Source of the DNA: Bacteroidota bacterium | GTDB lineage: Bacteria > Bacteroidota > Bacteroidia > NS11-12g > UBA955 | DNA length: 11,200 bases | Reading direction: 5' to 3' | Assembly (NCBI GenBank): GCA_947460045.1 | Contig: CANHGC010000019.1 | Location: forward strand, 1 to 11,200 | In this document: positions 1-8,122 of the stretch, piece after piece | How positions within the stretch are numbered: the stretch's first letter is position 1 | Layout: each line of letters begins with the position of its first letter | The notes under the pieces: generated by a model | Databases searched by the model: none | What the model saw: only the letters and a program-made list of their open reading frames with translations | Told to the model about the DNA's origin: nothing | Translations under genes and position numbers: made by a program

Positions 1-2
1 AC

Positions 3-3000
3 ACGCTTACCTCCATAGAGTTTTATCGCATCGCGGGTTCGGCACCGAACAGCAGTACAAATTGTAAAATTTGGCTTCAAAACACATCGCGCGGTGATTT
101 CGGATCTGCCAAACTTCATTTTCCCACCGAAACAAACCAAAGTCGTTTAGTTTTCAACGAAACACCGGCGAATTACATTGGTGGTCAAGAACAATTCTAT
201 AAAGTGCCATTTACAAATGGAAATTACGTGTATGACACAACCAAAGGAAACAACCTCGTTTTACTCGTAGAATATACCCAAATCAAAAAGCAAGGTTCTA
301 TCTTCCAATGGTATTTTGAGGGACCCGCTACAGTGAGTTCTTATGCCCAAAACCAAGTCAAATATGGCATCGGGGCCAATGCGATCGATAGTTTACCCAG
401 TAGCAGTAGCTATCACCCAACCATGGTTTTCAATTTCCCCAAATACAAGGAAGACCTTCAAATCATCAAAGTTTACACTTTGGGCAAAATCCCAATTCCC
501 CTTGGAAAACCAGACAGCGTGCAAGTTTTACTCAGAAATGTAGGGAAAAAAGCACTCTCATCGTTTAAGGTTTACACCCGATCTCAAGGTTACAACAAAC
601 AGAAAGACAGTTTTTCTATATCACTTTTGGCCGGGGAAGAGGGCTTTTTTAATGTTCCATCACTGAACCCATTGAATGCTGGATTAGACACCATTTATGT
701 AACCTGCATAGACAGTAACAGCAGTAACAACAGCAATGAATCGTACCGATTGGGAAACCCCAATGTTTACAGCTATAGAGATGTAACACAATCTCCCGCG
801 CCTGGTGGTATTGGCTTTAATGGAACAACAGGCGACTTCGTGGCTAGATTCTTCTCCAATTCACCCAAGTATATCAATCAGGTTACAGTGGCGTTTGGCG
901 CGGGTGGAGAACCATTCAAAGTGGGTATTTGGCGCTGCGATAGCATTACAAAAAAACCCAGCTCCCTCATTTATCAAAGTGATTCGCTCACCAGTAAAAG
1001 TGGTAATTACATTCTGGATTTCAAAAATCCTGTTGCAATTAATGGTTCATTTTTCGTGGGTGTTAGACAGTTGGGAACCAATAATATTTCATTTGGATAT
1101 CAAATGGAGTCACCAGTTAGACCCAAAACATTTTACTATGTTGCGCCATTGGGTGGCACTAGCTGGGTTGATTTCGCCCCAGATGCACCCTATAAATTTC
1201 TCATTGAACCGCGATTGCAGGCAGACATAGATATCGCCGCGATTTCCATCGACAATCCCAGAGACAGCATCAATAAATACAACAACGATACCATCGCTCC
1301 AGAGGGTGTTATTGGCAACATCGGCGTGCAAAATGCCACAGACAGCTTCGATATCCGATGTGAAATCTGGTTTGGTGCAAACAAACAATACAGCCAAACA
1401 CGCCGAGATACACTTTCTAGCGGACTCAAACGCAAATATATTTTCCCAAAAACCTACGTGCCAAGTTCATTTGGTGAGCATCGGGTGTTGCTTATTGTGA
1501 AAAAAGCTGGTGACCAAGTTTCAGACAATGACACTCAAACTCGATTGTTTTACGTGGGCGTAAAAAATGATGTGATGATCAATACTGTTTACGAACCCTC
1601 TGAAGGAAGCGGTTACAATTACAAAACAGACACCATCATGCCCATGGCAAATGTGCAGAACATCGGTTATAACAACTCTCCCACTTTCACCATTCGATGC
1701 AAAATGCTCCAAGGCACCAAAGTGGTTTACAACCAAACTCAATTTTTAAGTCTACCCAAATTTCAATCAAAAATCCTTTTTTGGCCCACTTACAAATGCT
1801 CCGATACCGGTAAGATTAAAGTGGTCTTCACCACTGAAATGAATGGCGATGCTTATCGCAAAAACGACACCGCAGTGCGCACCATTTTCATCCGAAAAAT
1901 TGTTGACATCGGCATTGATTCTTTAAGAAGTCCAGATGTAAATCAATATCACACCAAATCTAAAGCCCTAAGCATCAAGTATTTCATTTATAACGATGGC
2001 TTGGTTGCTGCGTTTAATGTTCCTTTTTACTGTTCGATTTATGGCCCCAACGGATCACGCTTGTATTATGATTCTGTAAAAGCCTACCTCCAAGGCTTGT
2101 TTGGATCCGACATCACCATGCCCAAAACCTTTACCCCGAATGTTTTGGGTAAATACAAATTGGTGGTTAAAACAAAACATACCCTCGATCTATTCAATGA
2201 AAATGATTCAATGGTTAGATATTTCAACGTGGGTAAGCCTTACGATTTCAAAGCCGTTGACATCAAAAGGCCATCACAAAACGAAATATTGAGCATTGGC
2301 AAACCCAGTATCGCGCCTAAACTGGTGATTTCAAATTTGGGTTATTTGAAAAATACAGGTCCGGCCGTTTGTGAAGTGTTTTACAACGGAAACCGCATTT
2401 ACTACGACATAAAAACCATCACCCTTGACTCTGGTAGAACCGATACCGTGAATTTTTCACCCACATTTAGACCCATGAACGTCGGTAGTTTTTTGATTCG
2501 ATGTTATGCCAATTTGAGTTCTGATTTGGATAGAAACAACGATACTCTTTCTCATAATTTCACTGCTGTTGTAGGAAAAGATGCATTCCCAAATGACATA
2601 ATATTGAGTGTTGATAGCGCCAATTTTGATCTAAGCGATACACTTTACGAAGTAAAAGTGGCCATAGAAAACCAAGGTGCCGATACAATCAAAAAGGTGC
2701 TGGTCAATGTATCCATTTTTGAAAAAGGCGTTCGCACGGCCTTCAATTCCAAGGTGACTCAACTATCTGGAAAAGCAAAAGATACCTTGTTGTTCGATTT
2801 AAACCACTCGTTTACCGAGCTCGGAAAGGCTGAATTGTTGGTTTATACAAGCTCTTTTGAAGACCAAAACATCTTCAACGATTCTGTTTGGGCAAACATC
2901 AATGTTCAGCTTCTAAAGGATGCATCGATTCTCAAAGCCATTCAACCAGGCACCGGGTCAAAATTGATCAAAAATGATTCCATAAGGTTTCCCGAAATTC

Positions 3001-3527
3001 TATGCTCAAACATGGGTAAGGTCAGAGCCACAGGTGCAAACCAAATTGTTTATCAGATCCTTCAACCCGCATCAGGAACATTGATTTTTTCAGATACGCT
3101 GAAACTTCCATCCTTAAACCCCGGCGATAGCCTGTGGGTGAAGTCTTTAAAACCATTAAATTTTAATGAGGCAGGTACTTATTTGTTGCGGAGTTATTTC
3201 AAAAATTCTTTGGATGGTGTTAGACAAAACGATAGTCTACAATATGTTTTATTCGTGGAGGAGCCATTAAATTCACAGGATTTATCAATTTTTTTCGACG
3301 TTTTTCCCAATCCTGTTCATAGCGAGTTGACTGTTCAATCTGCATCGATCCAAGAGCCCGTTACAGTTAGTTTGTTAGACGCTTCAGGTAGATTGGTATT
3401 TTCTGAAACCGCTCAAAAAGAAGTCATCACCATTCCCGTAGCACATTTATCTGCAGGTTTTTACACAATTCAATTGCAAACCCGCAACCACACCCAAAAC
3501 CGATCGATCGTTATTGAACATCCGTAA
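3..3527 (+). CDS. Large T9SS-secreted repeat protein, 5' end missing
   Basis: This is the C-terminal 1174 residues of a large extracellular protein. The frame stays open to the left edge, so the GTG at 204 is not the true start and the signal peptide lies outside the window. Visible residues ~1-146 form a beta-rich module, ~147-250 a first CARDB-like (immunoglobulin-like) repeat, and ~256-405 a second beta-sandwich-like module. About 407-1090 are six further repeats, each ending in a motif close to N-D-(S/T). Residues ~1097-1174 are a type A T9SS sorting domain, with FPNP at 1101, a D-x-S-G-R turn and a final S-A-G-F-Y-T strand. Proteins of this design cross the outer membrane by T9SS and are attached to the surface or released after the domain is cleaved. 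No catalytic domain is visible, so adhesion or a structural role is a guess; an enzyme domain could lie upstream. The stop overlaps the next start. Confidence 0.9.
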   Translation, partial: TLTSIEFYRIAGSAPNSSTNCKIWLQNTSRGDFGSAKLHFPTETNQSRLVFNETPANYIGGQEQFYKVPFTNGNYVYDTTKGNNLVLLVEYTQIKKQGSIFQWYFEGPATVSSYAQNQVKYGIGANAIDSLPSSSSYHPTMVFNFPKYKEDLQIIKVYTLGKIPIPLGKPDSVQVLLRNVGKKALSSFKVYTRSQGYNKQKDSFSISLLAGEEGFFNVPSLNPLNAGLDTIYVTCIDSNSSNNSNESYRLGNPNVYSYRDVTQSPAPGGIGFNGTTGDFVARFFSNSPKYINQVTVAFGAGGEPFKVGIWRCDSITKKPSSLIYQSDSLTSKSGNYILDFKNPVAINGSFFVGVRQLGTNNISFGYQMESPVRPKTFYYVAPLGGTSWVDFAPDAPYKFLIEPRLQADIDIAAISIDNPRDSINKYNNDTIAPEGVIGNIGVQNATDSFDIRCEIWFGANKQYSQTRRDTLSSGLKRKYIFPKTYVPSSFGEHRVLLIVKKAGDQVSDNDTQTRLFYVGVKNDVMINTVYEPSEGSGYNYKTDTIMPMANVQNIGYNNSPTFTIRCKMLQGTKVVYNQTQFLSLPKFQSKILFWPTYKCSDTGKIKVVFTTEMNGDAYRKNDTAVRTIFIRKIVDIGIDSLRSPDVNQYHTKSKALSIKYFIYNDGLVAAFNVPFYCSIYGPNGSRLYYDSVKAYLQGLFGSDITMPKTFTPNVLGKYKLVVKTKHTLDLFNENDSMVRYFNVGKPYDFKAVDIKRPSQNEILSIGKPSIAPKLVISNLGYLKNTGPAVCEVFYNGNRIYYDIKTITLDSGRTDTVNFSPTFRPMNVGSFLIRCYANLSSDLDRNNDTLSHNFTAVVGKDAFPNDIILSVDSANFDLSDTLYEVKVAIENQGADTIKKVLVNVSIFEKGVRTAFNSKVTQLSGKAKDTLLFDLNHSFTELGKAELLVYTSSFEDQNIFNDSVWANINVQLLKDASILKAIQPGTGSKLIKNDSIRFPEILCSNMGKVRATGANQIVYQILQPASGTLIFSDTLKLPSLNPGDSLWVKSLKPLNFNEAGTYLLRSYFKNSLDGVRQNDSLQYVLFVEEPLNSQDLSIFFDVFPNPVHSELTVQSASIQEPVTVSLLDASGRLVFSETAQKEVITIPVAHLSAGFYTIQLQTRNHTQNRSIVIEHP
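1221..3272 (+). repeat. Six tandem ~112-residue CARDB-like protein repeats
   Basis: Six consecutive modules end in a recognisable strand signature, N-D-(S/T) followed by a hydrophobic strand and often F-x-V-G. The Asp of this signature falls at visible residues 510, 622, 735, 847, 960 and 1077, giving spacings of 112, 113, 112, 113 and 117. Each module begins with a D-(I/V/F)-x-(I/A) strand and carries an N-x-G turn in its middle, as in CARDB/immunoglobulin-like domains. A diverged earlier copy ends near visible residue 245. The repeats are clear at the protein level but not at the DNA level, so they are an old duplication rather than a recent tandem expansion. The family name is assigned from pattern alone. 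Confidence 0.75.
3291..3524 (+). other. T9SS type A C-terminal sorting domain
   Basis: The last ~78 residues match the type A sorting signal of T9SS cargo. They show a F-P-N-P motif, then a strand ending E-L-T-V, a V-S-L-L-D-A-S-G-R turn, and a closing L-S-A-G-F-Y-T-I-Q-L strand. In this family the domain is recognised at the outer-membrane translocon and removed on export, often with attachment of the mature protein to surface lipopolysaccharide. The domain is complete, and the stop codon follows shortly after its last strand. Confidence 0.9.
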
Positions 3528-4912
3528 TGAAATCCATTCATAATTTTTTGTTTTTGCCATTGGCAATGGCATTGATTTCTGGCTGCGGCAGCATAAAGCC
3601 AGAAGCCCCCAGTACTGCAAATCAAGTTGTAGACGTGAAACCCATGCCAACTGTGGCGTCTAACATCAACATACCCATTAAGGTAGAATTGAAACCATTT
3701 ATAAAAATGGCAGACCAATCTTTTGATAAGGAGTTCAAAGGGGCCGACAAACCCTGTTCTGGATTAAGGTATCAATATAAATTAAAACGAGAACCTATCC
3801 AGCTGTCGGGAAGAGGAAAAACCGTATTCTTAGGCCTAGATGTAGCCTACGGCTTTTCTGGAGAATATTGTGCTGCTTGCGTATTCGACAATTGTATCAA
3901 TCCACCCATACCGTTTAGTTGTGGTTGGGATGAATCCTTGAGAAGAGCAAAAATCAAATTGAAAAGCGATATTGAACTCACGTCCAATTATCGAATCAAA
4001 TCTACCACTTCCTTTACCGAATTTACACCCGTAGACCCTTGTAGGGTGACTTTTGCAAACATCAACATCAACGATGTATTAATGAGTCAAATCAAACCCG
4101 AATTGGGGAATTTGGCCAAAATGATTGATGCTGAAATTGCCAAGCAAGATTTAAAACCCTATATATTGCCCATTTGGAAAGCCTTCCAAGAAGACATCAA
4201 AATACCCGCCACGGGCTATTTGAGATTTCAGCCCCAAAGTTTATCGGTAAGTGAAATCAACATCAATGGTTCAACTTTAAATTTTAGCGTAGGTCTTACA
4301 GCGATGCCCACCATCCAAAGTTCACCTTGGAACAAACCAACCACTGGCTTACCCAATCTTACGCCACATAAAAAAGGCAATGGATTTGAGGTTTATACGG
4401 ATTTAAAAATGAGTTATGATAGTTTATCAAAACAACTCTATGACATCATGAAAACCGAAAGCTTTGCATTGGGTAAGGAGAAAATTAACATCACTTCCCT
4501 AAAATTATTCCCTGCTGGCGAAAAACTCGGGGTTGAAGTCGGTTTTGCAGGTACTAAAAAAGGAACCTTTTACTTGTTGGGTGTTCCCACTTTTGAACAC
4601 ACCAAAAATCAAATCGCATTAAAAAATGTAGAATATGATATCGCCACGAAAAACGTGCTCATTAAAACTGCGAAATGGATGATGGATGAAACCATACGGA
4701 AGAAGTTAGAAGCACAGATGGTTTTTGATGTGTCTGACTTGATGAATCTCACCAAAAAATCTATTGGAGAATCACTGAATCAAACACTAGACGGTGGAAT
4801 AAAAATACAAGGCAAACTCAAATCGCTAGAAATTTCGGGTTGGAGTTTGCAACAAGATGCGCTTTGGGTAAGAGCGAAGTCATTGGGTGATTTATCCGTG
4901 AATATCGATTAA
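3527..4912 (+). CDS. DUF4403-family lipoprotein
   Basis: This 461-residue protein has a lipoprotein signal peptide: a hydrophobic stretch with lipobox I-S-G-C, lipidated Cys at 20. The residues after the Cys (G-S-I-K-P-E) lack the acidic surface-export signal known from Bacteroidota lipoproteins, so a periplasm-facing location is inferred. Length and layout match DUF4403, a Bacteroidota family of unknown function. The N-terminal half opens with an N-I-P-I-K-V strand and a helix (~47-70). The C-terminal half opens in the same way (~290-315). Each half ends in a long amphipathic helix, so a pair of lipid-binding-type barrels is possible but unproven. Six further cysteines (77, 115, 118, 123, 132, 172) all lie in the first half and could form disulfides. 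Its ATG overlaps the TAA of the upstream surface-protein gene by one base, which suggests cotranscription and translational coupling. Family confidence is good; function is unknown. Confidence 0.82.
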   Translation: MKSIHNFLFLPLAMALISGCGSIKPEAPSTANQVVDVKPMPTVASNINIPIKVELKPFIKMADQSFDKEFKGADKPCSGLRYQYKLKREPIQLSGRGKTVFLGLDVAYGFSGEYCAACVFDNCINPPIPFSCGWDESLRRAKIKLKSDIELTSNYRIKSTTSFTEFTPVDPCRVTFANININDVLMSQIKPELGNLAKMIDAEIAKQDLKPYILPIWKAFQEDIKIPATGYLRFQPQSLSVSEININGSTLNFSVGLTAMPTIQSSPWNKPTTGLPNLTPHKKGNGFEVYTDLKMSYDSLSKQLYDIMKTESFALGKEKINITSLKLFPAGEKLGVEVGFAGTKKGTFYLLGVPTFEHTKNQIALKNVEYDIATKNVLIKTAKWMMDETIRKKLEAQMVFDVSDLMNLTKKSIGESLNQTLDGGIKIQGKLKSLEISGWSLQQDALWVRAKSLGDLSVNID

Positions 4913-4954
4913 CATTTGTAGACAAAAACATCACGAACACATCGTATATCGCAC

Positions 4955-4984
4955 AAAAAAGGGGGCCAATGGCCCCCTTTTTTT
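4955..4984. terminator. Bidirectional intrinsic terminator
   Basis: A perfect 7-bp G+C stem (GGGGGCC / GGCCCCC) with an AAT loop at 4961-4977 is flanked by six A on the left and seven T on the right. On either strand this reads as a strong hairpin followed by a U-tract. It lies between two convergent genes, the DUF4403 lipoprotein ending at 4912 and gap ending at 5001, and can stop transcription from both sides. Confidence 0.93.
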
Positions 4985-5000
4985 ATTAATATTTTGCTAA

Positions 5001-5990
<990 letters not shown>

Positions 5991-6012
5991 CTAAGTTTTT
6001 GGTTTTGTTGTG

Positions 6013-6020
6013 CAAATTTA
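6013..6020 (-). promoter_or_regulatory. Possible -7 promoter element of gap
   Basis: Read leftward, the sequence is TAAATTTG, an exact match to the Bacteroidota -7 consensus TAnnTTTG, placed 28 bases before the gap ATG in the short fcl-gap gap. No convincing -33 TTG is found about 19-20 bases further upstream, inside the end of fcl. The call rests on one half of the promoter and on the expectation that a glycolytic gene has its own strong promoter. Confidence 0.35.
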
Positions 6021-6027
6021 CAATTTT

Positions 6028-6957
6028 CTATGAGTGCTTCGACAGGAAATCGGCATAAGCCAATCTAATTCCATCGTTAAGTGCGGTTTGAGGCTTCCAT
6101 CCTGTGGCAAACAACCTACCTGAATCCATTAATTTTTTGGGCGTTCCATTGGGCTTACTGGAATCAAATACGATATCCCCTTCGAAACCCACAATTTCAC
6201 CTATGGTTTGGGCCAAATCGCCTATGGTTATATCACTGCCATACCCCACGTTCACAAAATCTCTTTCGTTATAGTTGAGCATCAAATAAACGAGGGCATT
6301 GGCCAAATCATCGGCGTATAAAAACTCGCGCATCGGCGAGCCATCGCCCCAAACAATCACCTCAGAAGCATTCAACGTTTTCGCTTCGTGAAATTTGCGA
6401 ATCAATGCCGGTAGTACATGGCTGTTCTCGGGATGGTAATTGTCGTTTGGACCATACATATTCGTGGGCATCGCCGAAATGAAATTACATCCATATTGGT
6501 CGCGATACGCCTCACACATTTTAATCCCTGTTATTTTTGCAATGGCATACGGTTCATTGGTTGGCTCCAAATAACCACTCAACAAATATTCTTCTTTGAG
6601 GGGTTGGGGCGCCATTTTGGGATAGATACAAGAACTTCCCAAAAAGAGCAGTTTTTTCACACCATGAACATATGCCCCGTGGATTAGATTGTTTTGAATG
6701 CACAAATTGTCGTACAAAAATTCAGCACGATAGGTGTTATTCGCCAAAATTCCACCCACTTTTGCGGCAGCCACAAACACATATTCTGGCTTTTCTGTGC
6801 GATAAAAATCGTCAACTTGAGATTGATTTCTCAAATCCAACTCAGCGCTGGTTTTAACAACTACATTGTGATATCCCAGACGATTCAGTTCACGAACGAT
6901 GGCTGAGCCAACCATGCCTCGGTGACCCGCAACGTAAATCTTCGCGATTTTCTCCAT
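6028..6957 (-). CDS. fcl: GDP-L-fucose synthase
   Basis: Performs the 3,5-epimerisation and NADPH-dependent reduction of GDP-4-keto-6-deoxymannose to GDP-L-fucose, the second step of the de novo pathway. The protein has 309 residues and is a short-chain dehydrogenase/reductase of the extended type. The nucleotide-binding loop is G-H-R-G-M-V-G (residues 11-17). Catalytic residues are Ser108 and Cys110 in the G-S-S-C-I-Y-P motif, Tyr137 and Lys141 in Y-A-I-A-K, and His180 in [10 protein letters not shown]. Each sits one position after its E. coli GFS equivalent, so the enzyme should be active. Its ATG overlaps the TAA of gmd by one base (TAATG), implying cotranscription and coupled translation. 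Also known as wcaG. Confidence 0.97.
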   Translation of the reverse strand: MEKIAKIYVAGHRGMVGSAIVRELNRLGYHNVVVKTSAELDLRNQSQVDDFYRTEKPEYVFVAAAKVGGILANNTYRAEFLYDNLCIQNNLIHGAYVHGVKKLLFLGSSCIYPKMAPQPLKEEYLLSGYLEPTNEPYAIAKITGIKMCEAYRDQYGCNFISAMPTNMYGPNDNYHPENSHVLPALIRKFHEAKTLNASEVIVWGDGSPMREFLYADDLANALVYLMLNYNERDFVNVGYGSDITIGDLAQTIGEIVGFEGDIVFDSSKPNGTPKKLMDSGRLFATGWKPQTALNDGIRLAYADFLSKHS

Positions 6958-8093
6958 TATTCGAAATAGTTCTTCGTTTGGAAACCACCTTCTTTCAAAT
7001 AGGTCTCCTTTTGCATCACTTTGATATCGCTTTGCATCATATCAGTTACCAAATCTTGCAAAGTGTGCTTAGGTGTCCAACCCAATTTGGTCCGGGCTTT
7101 GGTAGCATCTCCAATCAACAATTCCACTTCTGTGGGTCTAAAATATTTGGGATCAACAAATACAATTTCTTGACCGATGGTCAGTGCGCATTTCTGTCCT
7201 GTAGCCGCTTCAAAAACCGTGTTATCGATGCCTGAAACATAACCAATTTCATCAACACCTTCGCCTTTGAACGACATTTCTACACCCACGTGTTTGAAAC
7301 TCATTCTCACAAACTCTCTAATTTCTGTGGTTACACCTGTTGCGATTACAAAATCCTCTGCTTTGTCTTGCTGTAAAATCAACCACATCGCTTCGATGTA
7401 ATCTTTGGCATGACCCCAATCTCTCTTAGAGTTCAGGTTTCCGAGGTACAATTTGTTCTGCAAACCCAAAGCAATTCTCGAGGTAGCGCGGGTGATTTTT
7501 CTTGTTACAAAAGTTTCTCCGCGAATTGGACTCTCGTGATTGAACAAAATTCCACTACAAGCATAAATGTCATAGGCTTCTCTGTAGTTCACGGTAATCC
7601 AAAAGCCATACATTTTCGCAACCGCATATGGGCTACGTGGATAGAATGGCGTAGTTTCTTTTTGTGGGATTTCTTGCACCAAGCCATACAACTCAGAAGT
7701 AGATGCTTGATAAATCCTTGTTTTCTTGGTTAAACCCAAAATACGAATGGCTTCCAACAAACGCAATGTCCCAATTGCATCACAGTTGGCAGTATATTCT
7801 GGTGTTTCAAAGCTCACGTGCACGTGGCTCATCGCTCCCAGGTTATAAATTTCATCGGGTTGAACTTCTTGTATGATGCGAATAAGGTTGGTTGAATCGG
7901 TCAAATCACCATAATGCATTTTGAACCGATTGCCCTCGATGTGTGGATCTTCGTAAATGTGATCTACCCTATCTGTATTGAACAATGAGCTACGACGTTT
8001 GATGCCATGCACCATGTAACCCTTTTTCAAAAGAAATTCGGCCAAATAGGCTCCGTCTTGTCCGGTTATACCGGTGATTAATGCAACCTTCAT
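6957..8093 (-). CDS. gmd: GDP-mannose 4,6-dehydratase
   Basis: Converts GDP-D-mannose to GDP-4-keto-6-deoxy-D-mannose, the first committed step to GDP-L-fucose and related deoxysugars. From the chosen ATG at 8093 the protein has 378 residues, close to the usual ~370. It begins directly with the strand before the NADP loop, T-G-I-T-G-Q-D-G (7-14). The catalytic set Thr132, Glu134, Tyr156 and Lys160 falls at the canonical numbers, in S-T-S-E-L-Y-G and S-P-Y-A-V-A-K. The family signature N-H-E-S-P-x-R-G is at ~185-192. An in-frame ATG at 8120 would add nine residues (M-F-C-V-I-L-C-K-I) not expected in the family and would overlap the likely promoter, so it was not chosen. The product directly feeds the fcl enzyme encoded next. 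Confidence 0.96.
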   Translation of the reverse strand: MKVALITGITGQDGAYLAEFLLKKGYMVHGIKRRSSLFNTDRVDHIYEDPHIEGNRFKMHYGDLTDSTNLIRIIQEVQPDEIYNLGAMSHVHVSFETPEYTANCDAIGTLRLLEAIRILGLTKKTRIYQASTSELYGLVQEIPQKETTPFYPRSPYAVAKMYGFWITVNYREAYDIYACSGILFNHESPIRGETFVTRKITRATSRIALGLQNKLYLGNLNSKRDWGHAKDYIEAMWLILQQDKAEDFVIATGVTTEIREFVRMSFKHVGVEMSFKGEGVDEIGYVSGIDNTVFEAATGQKCALTIGQEIVFVDPKYFRPTEVELLIGDATKARTKLGWTPKHTLQDLVTDMMQSDIKVMQKETYLKEGGFQTKNYFE

Positions 8094-8122
8094 TATTTTG
8101 CACAAAATTACGCAAAACATTT
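8094..8122. promoter_or_regulatory. Divergent promoter region, gmd / deacetylase gene
   Basis: Only 29 bp separate the divergent starts at 8093 (left) and 8123 (right). Reading left, 8103-8110 is TAATTTTG, an exact TAnnTTTG -7 match, which would give gmd a leader of only a few bases. Reading right, 8094-8100 is TATTTTG, one T short of the same consensus. The two elements form a small inverted repeat, ATTTTG-CA-CAAAAT (8095-8108). No good -33 element was found on either side, so other promoters inside the flanking genes are possible. Confidence 0.4.

Noticed and set aside
204..206. GTG as the start of the large secreted protein
   Set aside because: The same frame is open back to position 3 with protein-like sequence, and no signal peptide follows the GTG; the gene simply enters from the left.
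1110..1435. Two leftward open frames inside the secreted-protein gene
   Set aside because: They overlap each other and a clearly coding frame, with no recognisable motif or start context.
3501..3510. CGATCGATCG palindrome near the end of the secreted-protein gene
   Set aside because: It is a chance short palindrome within codons of the last residues, with no partner copy and no regulatory context.
8094..8120. Nine-residue N-terminal extension of Gmd
   Set aside because: The family begins right at the first Rossmann strand, and the catalytic numbering is canonical from ATG 8093.
8081..8122. Upstream ATG giving a 14-residue longer deacetylase-like protein
   Set aside because: It would start inside gmd, and family members begin at the residue pattern that follows ATG 8123.
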